Shown here piece by piece: positions 49,178-57,522 of a stretch of 64,000 nucleotides of DNA. The stretch covers positions 1 through 64,000 of the forward strand of contig NZ_SMSK01000021.1 of the NCBI RefSeq assembly GCF_004354985.1. Direction: 5' to 3'. This DNA comes from Segetibacter sp. 3557_3 (lineage in GTDB: Bacteria; Bacteroidota; Bacteroidia; Chitinophagales; Chitinophagaceae). A program made the translations under genes and the position numbers. How positions within the stretch are numbered: position 1 is the first letter of the stretch; every line of letters starts with the position of its first letter. The notes beneath the pieces are model-generated. The model saw only the letters and a program-made list of their open reading frames with translations, was not told where the DNA came from and made no database searches.

Positions 49178-51757
49178 ATGGGCTGGAAATGTTTATTGTT
49201 TTTGTTACTCTTAGGAATACAAACTTGTTTACGGAGCCACGCACAAAAACCATCAAAAGACCACCTGGTATATGTCGACGGCAAGGGCGTGATCCGCTAC
49301 ACAAAGGGTGGAGGAGAGGCGGCATTTTTCGGGGTTAATTATACCGCTCCTTTTGCATATGGCTATCGGTCAATTAAAGCGCTGGGGCTCGATGTTAAAC
49401 AGGAAATTGATAAAGACGTTTACCACTTTGCCCGTCTTGGCATCGATGCCTTCCGGGTGCATGTTTGGGATGTGGAGATCTCCGACTCGGCCGGCAACCT
49501 GCTGCAAAACGATCACCTGGACCTTTTTGATTACCTGATTGCGGCGCTAAAACGGCGGGGGATTAAAACGATCATCACACCAATCGCTTTTTGGGGCAAC
49601 GGCTATCCCGAGCGGGACGAACGTACACCGGGTTTCTCAACCAAATGGGGCAAGGGCCGGGCTAATGTAAACGACTCAGCCATCCGCGCGCAGGAGGTTT
49701 ATCTTCAACAGTTTTTTACGCACGTTAATCCCTATACAAAAAGCACCTACCACAATGATGTGGATATAATTGCTGTTGAGATCAACAACGAACCAAGTCA
49801 CAGCGGGCCAAAGGCTGGTGTAACAAACTACATTAACCGCATGGTTGCGGCAGTAAAAGGGACCGGGTGGACAAAACCCGTGTTTTACAACATCAGCCAG
49901 AACCCGTTTTATGCTGATGCTGTTGCAGCATCGGATGTAAATGGCTTTAGCATGCAATGGTATCCCAGCGGGCTGGTGGCTAACCGCGAAGTGGAAGGCA
50001 ACTTTTTACCGCATGTTGACCGGTATGCGATCCCGTTTGATACCATTCCGGCATACCACAACAAGGCACGGATGGTTTACGAGTTTGATGCGGCAGATAT
50101 CTTACAGTCGAACATGTTGCCCGCGATGGCGCGCAGTTTCAAGACCGCGGGCTTTCAATGGGCAACCCAATTTGCATATGATCCACTGGCAACGGCCTAT
50201 GGTAATACAGAATACCAGACGCATTACCTTAACCTGGCATATACCCCGGCAAAGGCCATCAGCCTGTTGATCGCTTCAAAGGTTTTTCACCAGGTTCCGC
50301 GTTTGAAAACTTTCGGTAACTACCCTGCAGACAGCGCCTTTGATGTATTCCGGCTGAGCTATAAGAACAACCTGAGCGAAATGAACAGCAGCGATGAATA
50401 CTACCATTCGAATACTACTACAACTGCGCCCAAATCGGCTGCAAGCTTGCAGCACCTGGCGGGTGTAGGCAGCTCGCCGGTGGTACAATATGATGGCAGC
50501 GGTGCCTATTTCCTCGATAAACTTGAAAATGGCATTTGGCGGCTCGAGGTAATGCCTGATGCTATTCATATCCGTGATCCTTTCGAAAGGGCTTCGCCCA
50601 AAAAGGAAGTTACCCGTATTGAATGGAACAGGAGGGCAATGCAAATCGTTCTTCCCGACTTAACTGGCCAATTTTCTTTGCAGGCACTGGATAATGGTAA
50701 CAGCTATGCCGCTACAGCAACCGATGGTCGTTTTGATATTCAACCCGGAACCTACCTGGTAACCCGCTCCGGGAAAAACGCAGGCAAGTGGAACAAATCC
50801 GCACAATCGGGTTATATCGGACTAAGTGAATTTGTAGCACCAAAGGCGAAGGAAACGTCACCCCTGATTCGCTATGAACCAGTAGGGCAAGCTGTCGCGG
50901 GCACACCATTAACCCTGCACCTGCAAGCAGTTGGGTTGAACCCCACTAACCGGATCACGCTACAACCGCAGGGGATGGGTCGGGCTGGTGCGGGCCCAAT
51001 TACCTTCAAACGGACCGTTGGCAATACCTATACAACCCAACTTCCCGCCCAGCTACTTACCCCCGGGCTGCTGAACTACCGTATTGTGCTGCAAAATGAC
51101 AGCGATTATTATGTGTATCCCGGCAATGTAAAAGGAAATCCAATGGCCTGGGACTATTACAATACCGGGGCATACGAGCTTATGGTGCTACCGGAGGGCA
51201 GTGGGGTATCTTTATTTGATGCAGAACGCGATAAACAGCTATTGACGTATTCCTCATCGCGCCGCGCCAATGAAAACCGGCTCCTTGCGGGAGAACGGCC
51301 GGGAAATTTTGTATATCGAATGGCTGCAGCTGAGTTGACCGGGGCTCATGTTATGGGTTTTCAAACCCATGTCGGCGATAAACTCAATCCCGAAGCTTTA
51401 TCGGTGGCTGCCCTGCAAACACTGTTGGTAAGGGGTCGCACCACCAACCCACAACCCATAACGGCAAAACTAATCCTGGTATCAAAAGATGCCGTGTCTT
51501 TTTCGGCGACCTTTACGCTTCCGACAACCATACAGGATATAACCGTTCCGGTAAGCCGTTTACAAGCCGACTCAATGCTTTTACTGCCACGCCCTTACCC
51601 CGGTTTTATGCCGCTATGGTTTTCGGCCGCATCCCCAAAGCCGTTTTCACTTGTTGATGTGGAGAAACTCCAGGTGGTGCTTGGTGCAGACCTGCAGCCG
51701 GCTGATTATTTGAAACCCCATTCCATGGAAATTGAATCTGTTTGGATAAAAAAATAA
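49178..51757 (+). CDS. Secreted clan GH-A glycoside hydrolase (galactanase/GH5-like)
   Basis: From ATG 49178 the protein has 859 residues with a signal peptide (MGWKCLLFLLLLGIQTC). The N-terminal TIM barrel (about 25-380) has FFGVNYTAPFAYGYRS, the acid/base glutamate E205 in EINNEPSHSG and the nucleophile E302 in MVYEFDAAD, the clan GH-A arrangement. Beta-rich C-terminal domains follow. It could belong to GH5 or to a less known GH-A family such as GH147; the sequence alone does not decide. It lies between SusD and a GH2-GH53 fusion, so it probably acts on galactan or arabinogalactan side chains. The GTG at 49139 would add 13 residues ahead of a cleaner signal peptide. Confidence 0.8.
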   Translation: MGWKCLLFLLLLGIQTCLRSHAQKPSKDHLVYVDGKGVIRYTKGGGEAAFFGVNYTAPFAYGYRSIKALGLDVKQEIDKDVYHFARLGIDAFRVHVWDVEISDSAGNLLQNDHLDLFDYLIAALKRRGIKTIITPIAFWGNGYPERDERTPGFSTKWGKGRANVNDSAIRAQEVYLQQFFTHVNPYTKSTYHNDVDIIAVEINNEPSHSGPKAGVTNYINRMVAAVKGTGWTKPVFYNISQNPFYADAVAASDVNGFSMQWYPSGLVANREVEGNFLPHVDRYAIPFDTIPAYHNKARMVYEFDAADILQSNMLPAMARSFKTAGFQWATQFAYDPLATAYGNTEYQTHYLNLAYTPAKAISLLIASKVFHQVPRLKTFGNYPADSAFDVFRLSYKNNLSEMNSSDEYYHSNTTTTAPKSAASLQHLAGVGSSPVVQYDGSGAYFLDKLENGIWRLEVMPDAIHIRDPFERASPKKEVTRIEWNRRAMQIVLPDLTGQFSLQALDNGNSYAATATDGRFDIQPGTYLVTRSGKNAGKWNKSAQSGYIGLSEFVAPKAKETSPLIRYEPVGQAVAGTPLTLHLQAVGLNPTNRITLQPQGMGRAGAGPITFKRTVGNTYTTQLPAQLLTPGLLNYRIVLQNDSDYYVYPGNVKGNPMAWDYYNTGAYELMVLPEGSGVSLFDAERDKQLLTYSSSRRANENRLLAGERPGNFVYRMAAAELTGAHVMGFQTHVGDKLNPEALSVAALQTLLVRGRTTNPQPITAKLILVSKDAVSFSATFTLPTTIQDITVPVSRLQADSMLLLPRPYPGFMPLWFSAASPKPFSLVDVEKLQVVLGADLQPADYLKPHSMEIESVWIKK

Positions 51758-51763
51758 CTGTGC

Positions 51764-54700
51764 ATGTTTAAACGCGATTTACCCTTTCTTATCTGTTTTA
51801 TTCTTCTCTTTTCAACGTTTGGGGCTGAGGCCCGGGATGGATCCTTACGGCGCCGGACCAGCCTCGATGAAGACTGGCGTTTTCACCTTGGCCATGCTGC
51901 AGATCCTGTAAAAGATTTCAATTATAGCATAGCCACCATTTTTGCTAAAAGCGGTGGCACAGCCGGTACAGCCATCGATCCCAAATTCAAGGACTCAGCC
52001 TGGCGAAAACTAAGCATACCACACGATTGGGCGGTGGAACTACCCTTTGTAAACTCGCCCAACTTTGATGTGATGGCGCATGGTTATAAACCGGTTGGCG
52101 GACTGTTTCCCGAAACCACGATCGGCTGGTACCGCAAACAGTTTACGGTTGCTAAAAACGACTCCAGCCAGCGTTTTCAATTACAGTTCGACGGGGTGTT
52201 CAGGGACGCCCAGTTTTGGCTCAACGGATTTTACCTGGGCAACAATAAAAGTGGCTACGTGGGTGTGGCCTACGATGTAACGGATTACATGTTGTACGGC
52301 AAGCCCAACACCCTCGTGGTAAGGGTTGATGCCAGCCAATACGAGGGCTGGTTTTATGAAGGGGCCGGAATATATCGCCACGTATGGCTAAATCAATATC
52401 ACCCCGTGCAGATCGTGAACGATGGCATATTTGCGTATTCAACGGTGAAAGGCAACAGTGCCGCGGTTACCATTGAAACCGAGCTGCAGAACCAGCTGGG
52501 GTCACCGGCAAGAGCTACCGTGGCTTCGTTTATGACCGACAGAGCGGGCAGAAGAATAGCGATTTCGCCGGAACAACCGGTTAGCCTCGCTATCAATGGA
52601 AAATCAACCGTAAAGCATAACCTTAAAGTCACCAATCCAAAGCTTTGGTCGCTTGAGGATCCTTACCTCTACCGTGTTGTATCCATTATCAAACAAGGCG
52701 GCAAAGTGGTTGACAGTGTCTCGCAACGTTTTGGCATTCGAACTGTTGAAATCAAACCCAATGGCGTTTTCCTAAATGGCCGGCATATCAAGATAAAGGG
52801 TACAAACAACCACCAGGATCATGCAGGGGTAGGCGCAGCATTGCCCGACTACCTGCAATACTACCGGGTTCGTTTACTAAAGCAGTGGGGCAGCAACGCC
52901 TACCGCACCAGTCATAATGCACCAACACCCGAGCTGCTCGACGCCTGCGATAGCCTGGGCATGCTGGTGATGGACGAACAACGGCTGCTGAACAGCTCGC
53001 CCGAATACATGGACCAGTTTGAACGTTTGCTCAAAAGAGACCGTAGCAGGGCATCGGTGTTCATGTGGTCCATTGGTAACGAAGAAGGCTGGATTCAGGG
53101 CAATGAGACCGGTCGTGCCATTGCGAAGACCTTACTGGCCAAACAACGCGAGCTCGACCCCACCCGGGTGAGCACCTATGCAGCCGATATGGCGAATGTA
53201 TACCGCGGCGTTAACGAAGCAATCCCGGTGCGAGGCTTCAATTATCGCCAGTTTGCCGTTGCCGATTACAACCGCGATCATCCTATGCAGCCCATCATTG
53301 GAACTGAAATGGGTAGTACGGTTACCACCAGGGGCATTTATGAAAAGGACTCCATTCGGGCATATGTTCCCGATCAGGACATTACCGCGCCCTGGTGGGC
53401 AAGCACCGCCGAAACCTGGTGGAAACTTGCCGCTGAAAACGACTTCTGGCTAGGTGGTTTTATTTGGACCGGTTTTGACTACCGTGGCGAACCCACACCC
53501 TACAAATGGCCAAACATTTCTTCGCATTTTGGTGCAATGGACGCGTGTGGCTTTCCGAAAAACATTTATTACTACTACCAAAGCTGGTGGACAGATAAGG
53601 ATGTACTCCACATCTCCCCGCACTGGAACTGGAAGGGCAAAGAGGGCCAGCCCATCGATGTATGGGTGAATACCAATGCCGACAATGTAGAGCTGTTCCT
53701 GAATGGGAAGTCGTTGGGTAAAAAAGATATGCCCCGTAATTCCCACCTGAAATGGGCGGTTCCTTATGCGCCGGGAACACTGGAAGCGGTAGCCTACAAA
53801 CGGGGACGTAAACTTACCAGCAAGGTGGAAACCACCGGTGATCCATATGAGATTGTATTGTCGCCTTATAAAACCACGATGCTGGGTGATGGCAAAGACG
53901 TGGCCGTGATTAACATAAGCGTAATAGACCGGCAGGGTAGGGAAGTGCCCGAGGCGGGACACCTGGTTCGGTTTAAGCTAAAAGGTGATGGAAAAATCAT
54001 TGGGGTTGGTAATGGTGATCCCAGCAGCCATGAGCCGGATAAATACCTGGTGGATACAGCCTGGCAGCGCAGTTTGTTCAATGGCAAAGCACAGGTGATC
54101 CTGCAGGCAGGTAAAACGGCCGGTACCATTTCGTTCGAGGCAACTAGTGCAGGGCTCCAAAAGGGGTCAACTGATATCATCACCATCCACCCCGGAACAC
54201 CAACAGCAGTGACAACAGTAAAGCACACTTTTCCTGTGAGCAAAGGCGCTGGGCGAACGGCAGATAAAATGCTGGGTGCCGACATCTCGTTTTTGCCACA
54301 ACTGGAATCGCGGGGTATAAAGTTTTCGGATAACGGCAAAGAAGGGGATGCGATTGAAATCCTGAAGCACCACGGTTTTAATTACATCAGGCTGCGCATC
54401 TTTCATAATCCTGCTGCAGACAGTGGCTATTCACCCGGCCGCGGCTTTTGTGATCTCGAGCACACCAAACAAATGGCAAAGCGGGTGAAAGCGGCAGGTA
54501 TGAAATTCCTGCTTGATTTTCACTACAGCGACACCTGGGCCGATCCGGGAAAACAATTTAAACCGGCGGCATGGAAGGGGAAAGCATTCCCGGAGTTGAA
54601 GCAGGCGGTGTATGATCATACCATAGAAGTGATGCGGGCCTTGAAGGACCAGGGAACCCCGCCCGACATGGTGCAGGTAGGTAACGAGATCAACCATGGT

Positions 54701-55204
54701 ATGATCTGGCCCGAGGGCAAAATTGGCAACCTCGACAGCCTCGCGCAACTCATCTATGCCGGTATCAACGGGGTGAAGGCAGTAGCACCAGCAACCACCA
54801 TTATGTTGCATGTGGCACTGGGTGGCCAAAACGACGAATGTATTTTATTCTACGATGCTATGCAGCAGCGCCAGGTGCCCTATGATGTGATCGGGCTCTC
54901 GTATTACCCGAAATGGCACTGCACCCTCGAAGATCTGCAATACAACATGAATGATCTTGCCCGCCGCTACGATAAAGACGTGATTGTAGTGGAGTACTCA
55001 CATTTGAAGAACCAGGTCAATGAGCTGGCCTTTAATGTTGAGAACGGCCGCGGAAAGGGTTCCGCTATCTGGGAGCCATTGAACACCTGGGAGTCGGTTT
55101 TCGACAGGCAGGGAAAATCTAACGACCTATTGAAAGTGTACGACGACATTAACAAGCGTTTTATCAACAGCACTGAAGCGGTGGGAGTTAAAAGTTTAAA
55201 GTGA
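51764..55204 (+). CDS. GH2 beta-galactosidase / GH53 endo-beta-1,4-galactanase fusion
   Basis: A 1146-residue secreted enzyme with a signal peptide to about 23. Residues 30-800 form GH2: sugar-binding jelly-roll, Ig-like and TIM domains, acid/base E440 (WSIGNEEGW) and nucleophile E515 (IIGTEMG), then Ig-like domains. Residues about 832-1135 are a GH53 barrel: MLGADISFLPQLESRGIKF at its start, acid/base E975 in QVGNEINHGM and nucleophile E1077 in VVEYSH. GH53 cuts beta-1,4-galactan internally; GH2 can release galactose from the ends, so the fused enzyme could degrade galactan on one chain. It starts 6 bases after the upstream glycosidase, in a clear operon. In Bacteroides thetaiotaomicron these activities are separate genes. 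Confidence 0.92.
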   Translation: MFKRDLPFLICFILLFSTFGAEARDGSLRRRTSLDEDWRFHLGHAADPVKDFNYSIATIFAKSGGTAGTAIDPKFKDSAWRKLSIPHDWAVELPFVNSPNFDVMAHGYKPVGGLFPETTIGWYRKQFTVAKNDSSQRFQLQFDGVFRDAQFWLNGFYLGNNKSGYVGVAYDVTDYMLYGKPNTLVVRVDASQYEGWFYEGAGIYRHVWLNQYHPVQIVNDGIFAYSTVKGNSAAVTIETELQNQLGSPARATVASFMTDRAGRRIAISPEQPVSLAINGKSTVKHNLKVTNPKLWSLEDPYLYRVVSIIKQGGKVVDSVSQRFGIRTVEIKPNGVFLNGRHIKIKGTNNHQDHAGVGAALPDYLQYYRVRLLKQWGSNAYRTSHNAPTPELLDACDSLGMLVMDEQRLLNSSPEYMDQFERLLKRDRSRASVFMWSIGNEEGWIQGNETGRAIAKTLLAKQRELDPTRVSTYAADMANVYRGVNEAIPVRGFNYRQFAVADYNRDHPMQPIIGTEMGSTVTTRGIYEKDSIRAYVPDQDITAPWWASTAETWWKLAAENDFWLGGFIWTGFDYRGEPTPYKWPNISSHFGAMDACGFPKNIYYYYQSWWTDKDVLHISPHWNWKGKEGQPIDVWVNTNADNVELFLNGKSLGKKDMPRNSHLKWAVPYAPGTLEAVAYKRGRKLTSKVETTGDPYEIVLSPYKTTMLGDGKDVAVINISVIDRQGREVPEAGHLVRFKLKGDGKIIGVGNGDPSSHEPDKYLVDTAWQRSLFNGKAQVILQAGKTAGTISFEATSAGLQKGSTDIITIHPGTPTAVTTVKHTFPVSKGAGRTADKMLGADISFLPQLESRGIKFSDNGKEGDAIEILKHHGFNYIRLRIFHNPAADSGYSPGRGFCDLEHTKQMAKRVKAAGMKFLLDFHYSDTWADPGKQFKPAAWKGKAFPELKQAVYDHTIEVMRALKDQGTPPDMVQVGNEINHGMIWPEGKIGNLDSLAQLIYAGINGVKAVAPATTIMLHVALGGQNDECILFYDAMQQRQVPYDVIGLSYYPKWHCTLEDLQYNMNDLARRYDKDVIVVEYSHLKNQVNELAFNVENGRGKGSAIWEPLNTWESVFDRQGKSNDLLKVYDDINKRFINSTEAVGVKSLK

Positions 55205-55340
55205 GGAGTTATGAATAGTTAAGAGTGTAGAATTAAGAGTTATGAGTGAAGCGTTATGAGTTTAGAGTTATGAGTTTAGAGTAGAGCGAAATAATGTGGG
55301 AGTGCTGAATTATGAATATTTGAAATCGATAAGTTAAAAG
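55205..55340 (+). repeat. Short low-complexity direct repeats
   Basis: Repeats of GAGTTATGAGTTTAGA and near variants fill this gap before the alpha/beta hydrolase. They look like slippage products and have no obvious function. Confidence 0.7.
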
Positions 55341-55343
55341 CAT

Positions 55344-56336
55344 ATGAGTACAGGCAACAATCGGGTAGTAAAAGGAACTATGAACATGACTGTATTATTA
55401 TTCCTATTATGCTCTACTGTGCTGCATGCACAAGGGGTGAAAATACCGGAGGGCTGGTCGGACGGTTATGTATATGCCAATGGCATTCGCATACACTACT
55501 ACCGCGCTGTGCCTGCACCGGGTAAACCGGTGATGGTAATGGTGCATGGTGTAACGGATATCGGCCTTTGCTGGACGACCCTTGCATTAAAGCTTCAGAA
55601 CGCATACGACATTTATATGCCTGATGCACGCGGGCACGGCCTTACCGATCCGTTTACGACAGCAGACAATGGTGAGACCATGATAAAAGATGTGGTAGGG
55701 GTTGTGCAGGCAATGAAATGGGAGAAACCCATTTTGATGGGGCATTCCATGGGTGCCGCCACCGTCATGCGTTTAGGTGCGGAGTATCCTGGTGTGGCAA
55801 AAGCGATCATCATGTTAGATCCATTTGTGGGTAGCCGGCCAGCCAGGTCGGTGGCCACAACAGCGGATACCACTGCCCGGAACAGGCCTGTTGCTTCCGC
55901 GCCGCCCCAGCAACCAACCGCACCCAACCGGCTTTCGGTAGCGATGTTTGGTACGGCTGAAACGCTGGTGGCTCAAAACAACTATCGTTTCGAGGACCTG
56001 GTAGCTACGGGACGTCGCCAGTTTCCGAAGTGGGACGACCTGGATGTGCAATATTGGGCGCTCTCTAAAAAACAATATCATGGGGCATACAGCAGCGAAA
56101 CCTCGGGAGCGATGGGTGGAGCGATGAACACGGCAAATTCGCTTGCAAAGATTGCTGTACCCGCGCTTATCCTGAAAGCCGATGCAACACCTGAGGTGCG
56201 CAAAGCCAACGAGGAAGCAGCCCGTGTAATGCAAAAGGGTAAGCTGGTACACATCGATGGTGCGGGCCACAATCTTCACCACGATCAATTGCCAAAAACG
56301 GTAGAGGTATTGAACGGGTTTTTGTCGACGCTTTAG
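55344..56336 (+). CDS. Secreted alpha/beta hydrolase
   Basis: A 330-residue exported enzyme. NNRVVKGTMNMTVLLFLLCS forms the n- and h-regions of a signal peptide that ends at HAQ. VMVHGV at 65-70, GHSMGAA with nucleophile S135, a likely acid in KADATPEV and histidine in GAGHNLHH make a full triad. It may act as an esterase on acetylated or feruloylated glycans in the PUL, but substrate is not readable. It lies in the glycosidase run with no intervening promoter seen; ATG at 55380 is an alternative start. Confidence 0.85.
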   Translation: MSTGNNRVVKGTMNMTVLLFLLCSTVLHAQGVKIPEGWSDGYVYANGIRIHYYRAVPAPGKPVMVMVHGVTDIGLCWTTLALKLQNAYDIYMPDARGHGLTDPFTTADNGETMIKDVVGVVQAMKWEKPILMGHSMGAATVMRLGAEYPGVAKAIIMLDPFVGSRPARSVATTADTTARNRPVASAPPQQPTAPNRLSVAMFGTAETLVAQNNYRFEDLVATGRRQFPKWDDLDVQYWALSKKQYHGAYSSETSGAMGGAMNTANSLAKIAVPALILKADATPEVRKANEEAARVMQKGKLVHIDGAGHNLHHDQLPKTVEVLNGFLSTL

Positions 56337-57490
56337 TTGGAACACGGATGACAGGGATGCAATGGATTGATAATGGATTTTTTTTTAGAACACGGATAAC
56401 ACGGATGGGATGGATAGATAATGGGATTTGTATTGGAATTCGGATGGGATGGATAGATAATGGGATTTGCCTTGGAACACGGATGGGATGGATAGCTAAT
56501 GGGATTTTCCTCGGAACACGGATGACACGGATTGGATGGATGCCGTGGAGATGAAAGCCGGTTTTCTAAAGACAATTGTTTCTGGCCAATTTCATTCCAG
56601 GTCGTTAATCCGTGAATATCCATTCGATCCTTACCATCCTTGTGCTATAGATCAAAATCAGCGTGTTCGAAGTATTCCAACATCCATCTTTTGTTATCCA
56701 TTAAACCCGTGTCATCCGTGTTCTATTGTTCAGCATCGAACATCAATCTCTAATTATCCATGGAACCCGGGTCAACCGTGTTCCATTCTCAGCGTGTTCG
56801 AAGTATTACAACATCCATCTTTTATTATCCATTTAACCTGTGTCATCCGTGTTCTATTGTTCAGCATCAAACATCCATCTTTTATTATCCGTTAAACCCG
56901 TGTCATCCGTGTTCTATTGTTCAGCATCGAACATCCATCTTTTGTTATCCATTAAACCCGTGTCATCCATGTTCTATTGTTCAGCATCGAACATCAATCT
57001 CTAATTATCCATGAAACCCGGGTCATCCGTGTTCCATTCTCAGCGTGTTCGAAGTATTACAACATCCATCTTTTATTATCCATTTAACCTGTGTCATCCG
57101 TGTTCTATTGTTCAGCATCAAACATCCATCTTTTGTTATCCATTAAACCCGTGTCATCCGTGTTCTATTGTTCAGCACCGAACATCGATCTCTTATTATC
57201 CATGGAACCCCTGTCATCCGTGTTCCATTCTCAGCGTGTTCGATAAATCACAACATCCATCTTTTGTTATCCATTAAACCCGTGTCATCCGTGTTCCACT
57301 GTTCAGCATCGAACATCGATCTCTTATTATCCATTAAACCAGTGTCAACCGTGTTCCATTCTCAGCGTGTTCGATAAATCACAACATCCATCTTTTGTTA
57401 TCCATTAAACCCGTGTCATCCGTGTTCTATTGTTCAGCATCGAACATCGACTCTTATTATCCCTTAAACCCGTGTCATCCGTGTTCCATA
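56337..57490. repeat. Tandem array of 60-71 bp intergenic repeats in two orientations
   Basis: The left part (56337-56545) repeats GGAACACGGATGACACGGAT and variants such as GGGATGGATAGATAATGGGA. The right part (about 56660-57490) has about thirteen units in the opposite orientation, each containing GTGTCATCCGTGTTC(T/C)ATT. Two unit forms occur, one about 60 bp (GTTCAGCATCGAACATCCAT) and one about 71 bp (CTCAGCGTGTTCGAAGTATT). Short open frames within it are repeat translations, not genes. The array ends 33 bases before the GH2 start codon. Confidence 0.9.
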
Positions 57491-57522
57491 TTCCTGCTCC
57501 CAGAACACATTTAAACTTTGCC

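Noticed and set aside
56348-57377. Several plus-strand ORFs of 60-120 codons with repeated RVRSI/HPCSIVQHR sequence
   Set aside because: They are translations of the tandem DNA repeats, have no start signals and show repeat-unit periodicity.
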